DNA of 64,000 nt. Source: Stemphylium vesicarium (lineage: Eukaryota > Ascomycota > Dothideomycetes > Pleosporales > Pleosporaceae). The DNA is taken from NCBI GenBank assembly GCA_004380135.1, contig QXCR01000047.1:186001-250000 (forward strand), in the 5' to 3' direction. Below are positions 11,761-22,967 of the stretch, piece by piece (position 1 is the first letter of the stretch; every line of letters begins with the position of its first letter). The notes under the pieces were generated by a model. That model was given only the letters and a program-made list of their open reading frames with translations, was not told where the DNA came from and searched no databases. A program made the position numbers and the translations under genes.

Positions 11761-12533
11761 TCTGGTATGTGTCAGCTGATGTACGTTTGAGCGATTGTGT
11801 TGTTTTTACGCCTTGTGAGGGACCATTCAGCTGTCTATGTGATGATACCCATGCTTTTCGTCATGTTGAAGTAGTGGATGCTGAGCTCTCGGGTGCATCA
11901 TGGTGAGCATTCAAGGCGTTCTTGTGGCCAAAAAACCTCAGCACTCGGAGCATGTTAGATATGTTTTAAATGCATGTGTAGACGGAATTGAATATGTAAA
12001 GTCGAATGTGTCCTCTGCTGATACTCCTCGACAAGGCGGCTGATGTGGCATCCTGACGTGACATTGCGACTGCATTTCGTCGTAACATTCCATCGCGTCT
12101 CATAGTACAGAATACATGAGACGGTTTGGCATGTATCTGTAGATATGGGCGAATGAGCGTGCGTGGGTTGATGGCTCTGTCGAAGGGATTACCGGAAAAG
12201 GTGAGGTTGGACTCGAGAAAGCCAAGGCCTGCTGTTCCTACCTATGCCCCACCTACCTCCGCGACGCGGACGCGCCTGCCCTTCTGCCAATGAGGGGCCG
12301 AGCGAACATTTACATACAGAGGTCACATTTCCTTCTCTAGCGACCACTGCACCTTAGCAGCAATAGGCTCCTCGCGACAGTAAATCAGAACAGCAAGTCT
12401 TGCATACTCTTGAATTGGCTGTCCTACCGCCGATCCCCCGAAAGCCACTGTCCCCGAACCTCAGACGCATCCTACTATACCAAGAAGAATATATACCAGG
12501 CGACCTTTCGAGGCGAGATAAGGCAACACCACA
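11761..12533. other. intergenic gap between HMG-box gene and PSF1
   Basis: Holds the 3' region of the HMG-box gene and the promoter/leader of PSF1. No supported frame, repeat or RNA gene. Confidence 0.5.
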
Positions 12534-13313
12534 ATGTACGGCGAGGCAGCGAACAAGCTGGTAGGACTCCCCGGAATTCAATTATTGTCATATCTAAAGG
12601 ATGCCAGGTTCAAAATGCAAAGCGAACTCTCGCCCTCCCCCATCTTCCACCCTACGCCTCCGAACTCACACGCTCCATTATACGTGAAGTACGCGACCTA
12701 GATAAAGACGTGTCCTCGATTCTTGCTCCATACAGCGGCTCTTTCAACCCTAGTGCATCCCCCGAGACCGCTTGCGCGCTCCTCGTAAATCACCTCTGCA
12801 TGCGACGCAACAAGCGCTGCCTACTAGCCTACCACCGTGTACGCAGCGACAAGCTCGAGGAGTATTGCTGGGAAGGCATTGATGTTCTGGAACAACAAGG
12901 CAGCAAGGACCATTCCGGAGAAGCTGGACGCGGAGGCGCGCTGGGGGCTGGAGGTGGAAGAGAAGAGAGCAGTTTGAGTCCGGAAGAGGAGGAGTACGTC
13001 AGGCAATACAGCGACCTCCTGGCTGCATACAAGGGCCAATGGACAGACATTGACCTGACAGGCAGCCTGGAGCCGCCGCGAGACCTCTTCATTGACGTCA
13101 GAGTGCTGAAGGATGCCGGTGAGATACAGACCGAGTACGGGTAAGTCATGTCCATCCCTTCGATAACGGCATACCGAAGACCACCTCGGGGACATAGCAA
13201 ACTAACCAATCATCTACAGCTCCATCACACTGACTAGAAACTCACAATTCTACGTCCGACAGGGCGACGTCGAGCGTCTGATAGCCCAAGGATACCTCCA
13301 ACGCCTAAGCTAA
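12534..13313 (+). CDS. PSF1: GINS complex subunit PSF1
   Basis: Three exons (12534-12560, 12608-13140, 13220-13313) give 217 residues, the usual length for fungal PSF1. The first coding exon is only 27 nt (MYGEAANKL). The family signature is nearly complete: MYG start, SIIREVRDLDKDVSSIL, NHLCMRRNKRCLLAYHRVR, KGQWTDIDLTGSLEPPRDLF, and a C-terminal B domain ending QFYVRQGDVERLIAQGYLQ. GINS (Sld5-Psf1-Psf2-Psf3) joins Mcm2-7 and Cdc45 to form the replicative CMG helicase, and the PSF1 B domain is needed for that assembly. A Gly-rich insertion (GRGGALGAGGGREE) sits in the linker before the LSPEEEEYVRQYSDLL helix. Neighbours are functionally unrelated. Confidence 0.96.
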
Positions 13314-14683
13314 AGCCGCAATTCCAAATATCCACATCAATAGAGGAAGAGCAGAGAAAAATTGCCTTGCACCGGAGAAACACAATCCATCTCGCCAACC
13401 CCAGTCAACGCACGACCAAATCACACGCGCAGAAACGTCCTTCCCGCCGCTCCCGACCGAAACGCGCACCTCAGGCGCAAAGCAAAGAAAAAGAAACAGC
13501 CATTGCAATCCTTCCGACCACACTAGAACACCATTTTTTTCCCTACTTGCCTACCTCGTGCCGTAATCCATGTCTTCTGGCCCCGACGTTGGGGTCGCCA
13601 AGCCCGGTCCATGCGCTGCGTCTAGTGGGCTGGAAGCAGAATCCTTTGTGAAAGGGATATCTACATGGAGTTTGACCATGGCGGCAAGGCTGTGCCTGGG
13701 TGGTCGGATTGCCTGCCGCAGCAACACACCAATAATATGGCCACCGTAATTGGCGATCGTCAGCACTTGCTTAATTATTCTAATTTTCCCCCACGTCGTC
13801 CTTGCCCCTGCAGTAATCCTGTGGGATCGCCTCGAAATAACCGGACATGGACGCTTGTAGTCCCTCTCGCTTGTAGTAGCTATACTATATGTCGGTATGC
13901 GGATTAGTATGGGCGTGAGTGCTGCTGCTGCTGGCTGCGAAGATGGCGCCACTGCAGGCACGGTTCCGACAGCCGGGGTGGTGATGGACCATGGCGTCAC
14001 TGGCAATAAGAAGGGCGTAGTCATGCGAGAGGCATCTAGCTCTTGGAAATGAGTTACATGCAAGCAGAGGAAGCGAAGACTTGGCAGAGACGGCGACAAT
14101 GTGTACAGAATTATTGGTTTCGGTGTGCGTGTGGGCACACTTGTCTATGGACGGAACTACCTAGAAGTCGGTGAAGAACCACCCTTGTCATTGGGTCCCA
14201 TGCAAGCAGGATAGAGCAGTATCAGACTTGAAATCGTGATCCACTTTCCTACTCCTCCCATGCCTTTTTTTGGCAGATCGGTGAGCGATGTATTCGCCGA
14301 GCTTGGTATGTACAAAGGCGCCGCTGTCGCAGATGCGGCAAGACAGTATCGGTGAACATCGGAAAGAGGAGGCTCAAAGATGCCAAAGAACGACCTGCGA
14401 CGGGGATGTGTAAATCAGCGAAGACATTGAAAGAATGTCGGATCCACACTTACACCTTTGAAAAATGCGAAAGCCCGTATGCTGAAACCTCGATTTCCAA
14501 TGCTCTGAAAGCAAATGCTCTCCTTTGTCAAAACCTCAAACTCCCCGAAATGCAAAATGTCCATTCCTAAACCATTATACCATTCCTCCCAATGCAGTGA
14601 AACTGACGCCTTTGAAAGGAAAAAGCAGCGCTGAAGAGGAGGAGAATACGCATGCATAGCAAATCTTACCGGAACTGAGTTGC
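13314..14683. other. intergenic gap, convergent 3' ends of PSF1 and PRP5
   Basis: The longest frame is minus-strand 13551-14138 (195 codons), with no domain and a Pro/Thr/Arg/Ser-rich composition. I do not accept it. No repeats or RNA genes seen. Confidence 0.5.
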
Positions 14684-17600
14684 TCAGATTACGCTGTATT
14701 TGCCAGTGGGGCCACGCGTCGCAGATGCATCCTCGGCCGCAATAGTGCCCTCGCGTAAGAGGCGGGTGAGTTCCATCATGGCCTGTGTGACAATGTTCTC
14801 CGTATCTCCCTCGACGAGGATGTACAGCTTAGGTAGATCGGTTTCACCAGGCTGCTTGCCCGGTGGGTAGAAGTTGCCCTTGGTTGTAATGGAAACACCA
14901 GTTTGCTCCAGAATCTTGGCGACGTTGGTGCGATTGGTAACAGCCCATCGAGCCTTCTGCGGGAAATCGTTGATCTCGATAGTTGAATGGTAGAGACCGG
15001 CATCTGGACCCTTGTTGTCAATGGGCTGGCCTGCGTGGATCATGCCCTTCTTGCTCAACCTTCCGTCGACCTTGGAAGCAGCGGCCATCGCCCTCTCCCT
15101 AGCACTCATCGGCTTGCCAGAGGCAGCAGCTTCAGGACGCTCGGTCTTGCTGACTACAATCTTGCTGTTGAGTAGCTTCATCCAGTGTGGTTGGTCCTCA
15201 GCTTCAGCCGCAGGGGCAGCTCCTTCCGCAGGCTTAGCGGCACCAGGACCAGCGACCTCAGGCTTCTTGATAATGGGAATAATCTCCTCTTCCTCGTCAC
15301 TGTCGTCGATACCTTCGAGCTTGTGCGCACGCTTCTCGCGTTTCTTCTCCAGGGCACGCGCTGCGTCAAGCTTATCGAGACCTTTACCACCAAAACCACC
15401 GTAGTACTTCTCGGTGCCAGCCTTGGCTTTCTCGTGGAAGGTGTTGGCCATCTCCTGCAGCTTCTCTGGGACTTCCGCGCCACTCTCCTTCAGTGCCTTG
15501 ACAATGTGAATGGCGAAGCGCTCTTGGCCAGGGTTTTCGACGAGCGTAATAGCGGTACCCTTGTTGCCTGCACGTCCGGTACGACCGCATCGATGAACAT
15601 AATCCTCCACTATCGACGGTTAGCGAACGGCTTGGTGAACAACCAGGGTTGGAAGACTTACAGTGAGTTGGGCAATCAAAGTTCAACACAAGTGCTAGTC
15701 CGGGCACGTCGAGACCACGTGCTGCTACAGAGGTCGCGATGAGAATGGAGAGAATACCTTGCCTGAAATCACTGATCGCTTCATTACGATCCGTCTGGTC
15801 TTTAGCTCCATGGATCGTGTTGACAGAGAAATACTTGGCCTTGTAGAGCTTGGAAAGCAAATCTTCGGCAGTCTCCTGGCGCTCAGTGAAGATCAGTACC
15901 TGGGCGTTCTCATCCTCAGAGAAGAGCTGGCCAAGATGTAGAAGTGTCTTGTTGATCTTCTTCTCATAACTATTCGGAACGACGGAGATGATTTGGGTGA
16001 TCTCAGGTGCTACCTTGGATCGGCCGCCAATTGTCACTTCTGCAGGGTTGTTCAGAGCTTTACGGGCCAATGCGACCATGTTCTTTGGCATAGTGGCTGA
16101 GAAGAGCACAGTCTGGCGATCCGGGCGCACGTTGGCAAGGATTTTCATGACCTGCGGCTCGAAGCCCATGTCGAACATGCGATCAGCCTCATCGAGAACG
16201 ACATAAGTAATGCGTCTAAAGGACAGGACTCGTCCCTGGTTGGCTGTCATCAGATCAATTAGTCGACCGGGTGTACCACATAGAATGTGAATGCCGCCGC
16301 GTTTGATCATAGCAATTTGGTCAGAGATGGGCTGGCCACCATACGCGCATTTGATGGTGATACCAGAAGCAGAAAGGAATGGCTTGAGCTCAGCGACGAT
16401 CTGCAGAGACAACTCTCGAGTAGGAGCAAGAATCAATCCGATGGGACCATCAGCCGGCTTCAGAGGGCGTTGATCAAGAATGTGACGGATCATGGGAATA
16501 CCAAAGGCGAGTGTCTTTCCAGAGCCAGTCTTGGCAACACCGATAAGATCCCTTCCTGAGAGAGAGATGGGAGCAGCCTGTGCTTGAATAGAAGTAGGCC
16601 TCTCGTAGCGCACGCGGGTGAAGACATCCATAGTAGCCTGCAGCAAGCCCATCTGAGCCCACTTGGTGACAGGGCGGGGCACATCATCCGGCTTCACCTT
16701 GATGCCATCGAGCTCGTGACGGAGATCGGCAACTTCTTCAGGCGTCATCTGAGAGACCTCAACTGGCTCAGTGTAGAATTCCTTTCTGAATGGCTCGTAC
16801 TCAACTTTATCGTGGTTGACAGTCGCAACCTCCTTCTTCTTCGTTTTGGCGGCGCGGAGTTCGAGGAGGTCCTGAGCCTCGACAGAAGTCTCGACGGGCT
16901 CGAGTTCATCTGCAAACATAGCCTGTCCCGAAGGCGCGTTGCGGCTGGGTTGTGGTTCGGATAGATCGGCCATGAAGGCATCGAGAGGGTCGATTTCGTC
17001 TTCTTCGGCGCCTGCATTTTCGTCAACGTCCATCTTGTCGGCGGCGGAGACTTCGACGGCAGGTGCTTCTTCCATAGCGGTATCTTCATGCTTCTCATTG
17101 GCGATGTCTGCGCGGCGCTTCTCAAGGCGAGCCTGAAGCTCCGCATTGTTCTCTTCGCCGTCACTGCCGATGTCGCTCATCGCGCCTTCGTCTTCAGCGC
17201 CCTCGGCTTCGGGTTCGGGTTCGTCGTTGGCGGTGAATTCGGGGAGGGCTTGGAGCTTGCGCTTGCGGGTAGGGCCTTCTTCGTCGAGCAGGGCCTTCCT
17301 TGAAGTCTCAGCCTCATCTTCTGCGGTGGTCTTGGCTTTGAGACCGAAAGAGCCAATGTTGCCATTGCCCTTGCCTGAAGTAAGGTCTGTGTGTGTGTAA
17401 GCTCGTGGGTCAGTGAAGATGGTGAGGTAGGTGACATACTGCTAGCGGTGGTGACTGTCTTGCCTGCAGGCTTAGCCATGTCCAAGGGGCGGGCTGCGGC
17501 AGAAGCATCCAGCTTGAAGGTTGACTTCTCGGGCTGCTTCTGCTTTAGTTTCTCAGTAGCACTCTTCTGCAGGACTTTGGTCTTGGTGGTGTCAAGCTTG

Positions 17601-18166
17601 GTCTCACTTGCTGAAGCTGGAGGCGGCGTCGCAGCAACAGAGGGCGTTGCAGGCGCAGTGCCAACAGGTGAGGCACCAGAGCCAGGCGTGTCTGTCTTTT
17701 CCTTGGCCAGACGCTCAGCATTGCGCTTCTTCCACTCAGCTAGCTTGGCTGCGCGGTCAGCGAGCTTGTCTTTGGCTTGCGTCTCGGGGTCCTTCTTCCT
17801 GTCGTCGCGCGGGGCAGCGTCCAGCCGATCGCTCCTGCTGTCTGGCGCTGGTGTGGCAGATGATCTCGAACCAGGCCGGCGTGAGGTAGAGCGGCGGCGC
17901 CTATCTCTATCGTCATCACGTCTGCTGTAACGGTCTCCACGATCTCGGGATCGCTCGCGGCGGCGAGGAGGGGGGGAGCGCGAGCGGCGGTAGTACGGCT
18001 CGCGGTCGCGGTCACGACGGTCCCGACGGTCACGGTCGTCTCTGAATCGGCTCTCTCCACCATAGCGATCTCCGCGTCGGTCTCTTGATCTATCGCGCCG
18101 GGGGCTGTAGCCACGACGACGATCCCGGTCGTCATACCTTGAGGAATCAGCGTGGCGCGTCGCCAT
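14684..18166 (-). CDS. PRP5: pre-mRNA-processing DEAD-box ATPase PRP5
   Basis: Three exons (17440-18166, 15662-17386, 14684-15609 on the complement) give 1125 residues; introns are 53 and 52 nt. The first ~110 residues are Arg/Ser/Asp-rich (RS/RD type), followed by a basic-acidic linker. DPLDAFM at about 375-381 is the conserved Prp5/DDX46 motif that contacts U2 snRNP. The helicase core carries AKTGSGKT (527-534), PTRELS, DEAD (641-644), SAT (672-674), ARGLD and HRCGRTGRAG; that last motif is read only after splicing. The C-terminal ~100 residues (FPQKARWAVTNRTNVAKIL) match the KH-like end of DDX46. Prp5 remodels U2 snRNP and proofreads branch-site pairing at prespliceosome formation. It is transcribed away from ERB1, sharing a 267-bp promoter. 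Confidence 0.96.
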
Positions 18167-18433
18167 CTTGAATCGGTGGTATTACTGTGTACGATCAGTG
18201 CAATCGGGCGTCTCCGGGTCGCAGTAGAGGCTGGGGTTGTTGTGATTGCGGGGGTTGAAGTAATTCGAGTCGTTTGCGAGTTCCAAAGTTGTCGAGGTCC
18301 CGAGCGCCTGCCTTGGCTGATGCTGGCGCGGCACGTGCGACGCGCTAAAACCGAAATCTTGGACGCTAGTGATATTTTTTGGGAAGTTGCGACAATCAAC
18401 GGTGAATGTGAAGACAATACATCACACACCAAA
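18167..18433. promoter_or_regulatory. shared divergent promoter of PRP5 and ERB1
   Basis: Only 267 bp separate the two start codons, so both core promoters must lie here. No obvious TATA element; a GCGGCACGTGCGACG segment with a CACGTG E-box sits near 18330. In-frame codons upstream of the ERB1 ATG (back to 18152) are probably leader. Confidence 0.6.
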
Positions 18434-20785
18434 ATGTCTGTCAATCCACGCAAGAGAAAGGTAGTGACGCGTCCAGCGCCGGAGCCCAGCGATTCCGAGG
18501 GTGAATTGGCCGATGGACTGCTTGAGGGCATCTTGTCGCATTCCGAGGACGACTCGGACGACAGCCAAGAGGAGGATGTCGAAACCGATGCAAGCAGTGT
18601 GATTGAGGGTTTGTCGGATGAGGACGAAGAGGAAGAAGAGGATGAGGACAGCGACGCTGAGCAAATCCGAGAGGAAATGCGCAACCTCAACACCTCGGAC
18701 ATGCCCATGCGAAAGAAGAAGGGAATAGCTACTCATGACATGGACCTCGATGTTGGTACAAATGGGGAGCTCGAAGAAGACGAAAACCTCAAACCCAATT
18801 ACACCGTGACTACCGATGCGCATGGAAACACCCGTTACCTGTACAAAGAAATCGACCCCATCTACGAATCTGACGATTCCGACGCCGAAGCTACGAACAC
18901 GATCGGCAACATCGACCTAAAGTACTACGACGAATACCCGCATATTGGATATGATATCAACGGCAAAAAGATCATGCGCCCAGCCAAGGGAGAGGCTTTG
19001 GATGCGCTGTTGGACAGCATCGACATACCCAAGGGCTGGACAGGTCTGACGGACCCCGAGACCGGAAAGCCGCTGAATTTGTCTCCAGAGGAGCTGAACG
19101 TACTGAAGAGACTCACAAGGAACGAAGTCGTCGAGGATGGATACGACCCATACCCGGAAATGGTCGCATACTTCTCTGGCAAGCAGGAGATTATGCCGCT
19201 GAGCGCTGCACCGGAACCCAAGCGACGCTTCATTCCTTCCAAGCACGAAGCGAAGCGTGTGATGAAGCTTGTCAAGGCCATCAGGGAGGGACGCATCCAG
19301 CCCTACAAGCCACCGCAAGAGGAGGAGGAAGAGCAGGATGAATTCAACTTCGACGTATGGGCCGACGAGAAGCCGCGACCAGACAACACGATGCACATCC
19401 CCGCACCCAAGCTGCCACCGCCTGGCTACGAAGCAAGTTACCACCCACCCCCTGAGTACCTACCAGATAAGGCCGAGGAGCAGGCGTGGCTGGAGGCCGA
19501 CGAGGAGGACCGGGAGAAGGATTTCCTGCCCAAGAACTACGAAGCGCTGCGCAAGGTTCCCGGCTACGAGACATTTGTCAAGGAGCGATTCGAGCGAAGT
19601 CTAGATCTCTACCTGGCTCCCCGTATACGAAGAAACCGCCTCAACATCGACCCCGAATCACTACTCCCCAAGCTACCGAACCCTGAGGAGCTGAAGCCCT
19701 TCCCAACCACCTGCGCTGCGATATTCCGTGGACAAGAAGGACGCGTGCGCTGCGTGTCGATCGATCCTAACGGCATCTTTGTTGCGAGCGGAGGAGACGA
19801 CGGCTACGTGAGAATCTGGGAGATCTTGACCGGCCGTCAAGTCTGGAACGCTAGGCTGTCAGACGAGGAGGCCGTGGATGCTGTGCAATGGAGGCCCACC
19901 AAGGACGCATCCGTGGTTGCTGCCGCTTGTGGCGAGAACGTCTTCCTGATCGTCCCCTTCACCCTTCTTTCGCCCGACGTCGAACAAGCCAGTCGCGAGG
20001 TGCTCGACGCAGGATGGGGATACGCAGCCTCGAAAGCGTCCACGACACCCAAGGGCGAAGCACCAAAACAATCACCCGGAAAATGGAGCCGACCCGGCGC
20101 ACGTCTTGAGAACAAGGGCGTCTTAGTGCAAATCGAAGTGCGATCCGCCATCAAAGTCCTCAACTGGCACCGACGAGGCGACTACTTCGCCACCGTGTCC
20201 CCGCGCGGTCAAAGCACCGCCGTCGCCATCCACACCGTGAGCAAGCACCTAACGCAACTGCCCTTCCGCCGCCTCAAAGGCATCGCGCAATCCGCCCTCT
20301 TCCACCCCTCCAAGGCCATCTTCTTCGTCGCAACCCGCAACACAGTCCGCAGCTACGACCTCGCCAAGCAAGAACTCGTCAAGATCCTCCAGCCAGGTGC
20401 CAAATGGATCTCCTCCATGGACGTGCACCCTGGCGGCGACAACCTCATCATCTCCTCGTATGACAAGCGCACGCTGTGGATGGACATGGATCTCTCCAAC
20501 AAGCCGTACAAGACTATGCGCTTCCACAAGGAGGCTGTCCGTGCGGTTAGGTTCCATCCTGGTGGCCTCCCCCTCTTCGCTGATACCTCGGATGACGGTA
20601 CTATTCAGGTTTTCCATGGAAAGGTCGTGGGCGATTTGATGGAGAATGCTACTATTGTGCCGCTCAAGGTGCTCAAGGGACACAAGGTTAAGAGCAGGCT
20701 CGGTGTCATGGGTGTCGAGTGGCATCCTAGGGAGCCTTGGTGTGTCTCGGCTGGTGCTGATGGTACACTGAGACTGTGGTGCTAG
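18434..20785 (+). CDS. ERB1: ribosome biogenesis protein ERB1/BOP1
   Basis: A single exon of 783 residues from the ATG at 18434 (MSVNPRKRKVV). That start is preferred over in-frame codons further upstream because it gives the family's usual N-terminus and leaves room for the divergent promoter. Order: a long acidic region (about 20-110), the BOP1 N-terminal domain (RNTIGNIDLKYYDEYPHIGY-type block near 155-175, PKGWTGLTDPETGKPLNL), then a C-terminal WD40 propeller from about residue 430 to the end (DDGYVRIWEIL, SDDGTIQVFHG, GADGTLRLWC). Erb1 forms the PeBoW complex with Ytm1 and Nop7 in the nucleolus and is needed for ITS2 processing and 60S subunit assembly. The shared promoter with PRP5 pairs splicing with ribosome assembly. 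Confidence 0.96.
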   Translation: MSVNPRKRKVVTRPAPEPSDSEGELADGLLEGILSHSEDDSDDSQEEDVETDASSVIEGLSDEDEEEEEDEDSDAEQIREEMRNLNTSDMPMRKKKGIATHDMDLDVGTNGELEEDENLKPNYTVTTDAHGNTRYLYKEIDPIYESDDSDAEATNTIGNIDLKYYDEYPHIGYDINGKKIMRPAKGEALDALLDSIDIPKGWTGLTDPETGKPLNLSPEELNVLKRLTRNEVVEDGYDPYPEMVAYFSGKQEIMPLSAAPEPKRRFIPSKHEAKRVMKLVKAIREGRIQPYKPPQEEEEEQDEFNFDVWADEKPRPDNTMHIPAPKLPPPGYEASYHPPPEYLPDKAEEQAWLEADEEDREKDFLPKNYEALRKVPGYETFVKERFERSLDLYLAPRIRRNRLNIDPESLLPKLPNPEELKPFPTTCAAIFRGQEGRVRCVSIDPNGIFVASGGDDGYVRIWEILTGRQVWNARLSDEEAVDAVQWRPTKDASVVAAACGENVFLIVPFTLLSPDVEQASREVLDAGWGYAASKASTTPKGEAPKQSPGKWSRPGARLENKGVLVQIEVRSAIKVLNWHRRGDYFATVSPRGQSTAVAIHTVSKHLTQLPFRRLKGIAQSALFHPSKAIFFVATRNTVRSYDLAKQELVKILQPGAKWISSMDVHPGGDNLIISSYDKRTLWMDMDLSNKPYKTMRFHKEAVRAVRFHPGGLPLFADTSDDGTIQVFHGKVVGDLMENATIVPLKVLKGHKVKSRLGVMGVEWHPREPWCVSAGADGTLRLWC

Positions 20786-21128
20786 ATAGCTAGTTGTGCA
20801 TGTGTGTGTATTGCTTTGAAGCATTCTGCAAGGCGTTTACGAAAGTGGGGAAAAAGGAAAGTGTAGCAAGATTCTGTGAAATGAATTAATGTGTCTTGTT
20901 TGACTTGCTTGCTGTACTGCCTCCTTGTCGTTTGTCGACCCAGATGTATAAAATCCGTTGCTTTATTGATCTTGGGGCTGAGTCTAAACGCAACCAACGC
21001 CCCACACGCAGATGCAATGGTATCCAAAAGAACGCTCGAATCAAGTATGAATTCAACAATACCCTTCCCCCCTCTCCCCTTGGCCAGATCCATGTACATA
21101 TTTCTCCATTACCACTCAATTCCATCAA
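20786..21128. other. short convergent intergenic gap
   Basis: Contains the 3' ends of ERB1 and the HEXXH gene. Nothing else is recognisable. Confidence 0.5.
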
Positions 21129-22967
21129 TCAAACCATATCCTGATCCGAACCACCCTTGCCCGCCTCTGTATCTTCCGGCAACTCCAACTTCTGCGTCTC
21201 CTTCTCCTCCTCATCCTTGATCTCAACCACATCCTTAGACATGCACGGCGCGCTCGCTTCAACCGTATTCTTCCTCTTATGGTTGCTATACGGATTCCAT
21301 CTGGGGACGACCGGCTGACGCTGCGGTTTCCGGTTATTGGCCTTGGGGTTCCGTGCGATAGACCCATCGTCCATGCGCATCCACTCCGTGTCCTCATTGT
21401 CAATGTGATCGGAGATATCAGCGTCGTTTTCGTCTTCCCAGATCATGAGGTTGGTGCCGTTGATCTCGATTGATTTGCCGCCGGTGCGGGGGACAAAGAA
21501 GACGTCGGTGCCGGTCTGGCTAAAGTCTTGGCTCCACGTCTCTTTTTGCTGGAGCTTGAAGATGTAGTCCATGGGTAGGGCGTAGAGGACGTTATCGTCC
21601 TTGTCGTAGAGCTCTTTGAGTGGGTAGTCGAGGCAGGCTAGACCGAATTTACAGTCGATCCGGCTGGATAGTGGGTGGATGCGTCCGCCGAAGATCTTTA
21701 GCTCGAATGAGATTCCGCTCTCTGTCCACATGTTGTCTCCAAAGAAGACTTCGGGTTCGGAGAGTAGTGGGTGGTCATGGTGTGGTCCGGAGACCTCGCA
21801 GAAATGAGCGACTTCGTGTGCGAGGCAGGTCGCTAGGAACATGTTGTATCGCAGTACCATGGCTGGTTCGCGGTACCGTAGTAAGCTGAGTTTCTTCGCC
21901 GTAGTGTAGAAATCCGAGTGTAAGCAAATCCGACTAGTGTGACACTTGTGATTGATCTTCCGCATCAACCCGTTTTTGTAGTCCTTGACCAACCCCATCG
22001 ACGCGTACGCGGTCTCTGGCGGTAAAGGGTCGTGGTGGAAGTAGAAATGTAGCGTGTCGATTTGGTTGCCAAGAAAGTTTTTGAACGTGGTGTCGCGTTC
22101 CTCGGACCATGTGACGTCTTCTTTAATACGGAAACACGGTTGTCCATATGCTGCGGAGGTCTCTTCACAAGCCTCCCGCTTTCCGAAAACGAGAGTATGC
22201 CAGAAGTGAGCTGTCCCTCGAGACGTCAGCAGTAATGTAGCCAGTTGTAAAGCTGGCCTCATCACCTCGTAGATCGCATCAGAGCAGCCGTGCCAATTCT
22301 CTAAACGGAAGATTGGATGAATGTCGTTGTCAAGCGTGCATATCGCTTCGGGTCCATTCTCTCCAAATGCAACAGCTTGCTTCTTGATGAGGTCGACCGG
22401 ATCAAATCCAAGCCTTAGAGCCTTCTTTTTTGCTGCATCTTTACGATGACCAAGAAGCCTCCTGTACTTCTCCAACGCTTTGCGGTCGGCTATCTGGGCA
22501 AGATGGTGGTTGATCGAGATACTGAGCTGCAGGCCAAAGTCCTTGGGTACCTCTATCGTTGAAGGGGTAAAGGATAACGACTTTTGGTAACTCAAAACAT
22601 CCGGCAGATCGTGTACCAGCTTGTCGATACACTCGTCCATAATTTTGCCCTCCTTCATTTTGTGCAGAAGTATTGCATTTTCTCCCTTATCCTCTGCTTT
22701 CAGGTCGCCATCTCCGTTGGCAGGAAGGAGGTGGCGCATCTTCTTGGACAACGCCGGTGGTGGTCCACATTCTGGCGGTGGGGTGACTGATTCAGTAGGC
22801 GTCCAGTCCATGCTATCAGGATCGTGTTCCTGAAACGCAGCTTTTGGCGCCTCGTCCTGGGCTATGGTTTCTTCTCCAGGCTCAAGATTTTGCTTCAAAC
22901 GATCCTCAATGAGCTGTGTTGTATGCACCATTGCCTCATACGCCTTCCGATATCTGAAAGGATCCAT
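21129..22967 (-). CDS. hypothetical protein with HEXXH zinc-peptidase-like motif
   Basis: A single exon of 612 residues from the ATG at 22967 (MDPFRYRKAYEAM); the open frame upstream of it has no ATG. Residues 1-90 are polar, and 90-380 look helical. Residues 384-388 are HEVAH in the context CLAHEVAHFCEV, an HEXXH zinc-binding signature. About 20-35 residues later comes EPEVFFGDNMWTESGISFE, whose Glu 416 or nearby acids could supply the third ligand, followed by IFGGRIHPL. Similar HELAHA...FFGD...E...FE..FGG patterns occur in uncharacterised fungal proteins. No signal peptide or membrane span is evident, so any activity would be intracellular. The C-terminus is acidic and disordered. Catalysis is inferred from the motif only. 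Confidence 0.82.
   Translation of the reverse strand: MDPFRYRKAYEAMVHTTQLIEDRLKQNLEPGEETIAQDEAPKAAFQEHDPDSMDWTPTESVTPPPECGPPPALSKKMRHLLPANGDGDLKAEDKGENAILLHKMKEGKIMDECIDKLVHDLPDVLSYQKSLSFTPSTIEVPKDFGLQLSISINHHLAQIADRKALEKYRRLLGHRKDAAKKKALRLGFDPVDLIKKQAVAFGENGPEAICTLDNDIHPIFRLENWHGCSDAIYEVMRPALQLATLLLTSRGTAHFWHTLVFGKREACEETSAAYGQPCFRIKEDVTWSEERDTTFKNFLGNQIDTLHFYFHHDPLPPETAYASMGLVKDYKNGLMRKINHKCHTSRICLHSDFYTTAKKLSLLRYREPAMVLRYNMFLATCLAHEVAHFCEVSGPHHDHPLLSEPEVFFGDNMWTESGISFELKIFGGRIHPLSSRIDCKFGLACLDYPLKELYDKDDNVLYALPMDYIFKLQQKETWSQDFSQTGTDVFFVPRTGGKSIEINGTNLMIWEDENDADISDHIDNEDTEWMRMDDGSIARNPKANNRKPQRQPVVPRWNPYSNHKRKNTVEASAPCMSKDVVEIKDEEEKETQKLELPEDTEAGKGGSDQDMV

Noticed and set aside
13551..14138. 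195-codon minus-strand frame between PSF1 and PRP5
   Set aside because: No domain, biased composition, lies in two 3' regions.
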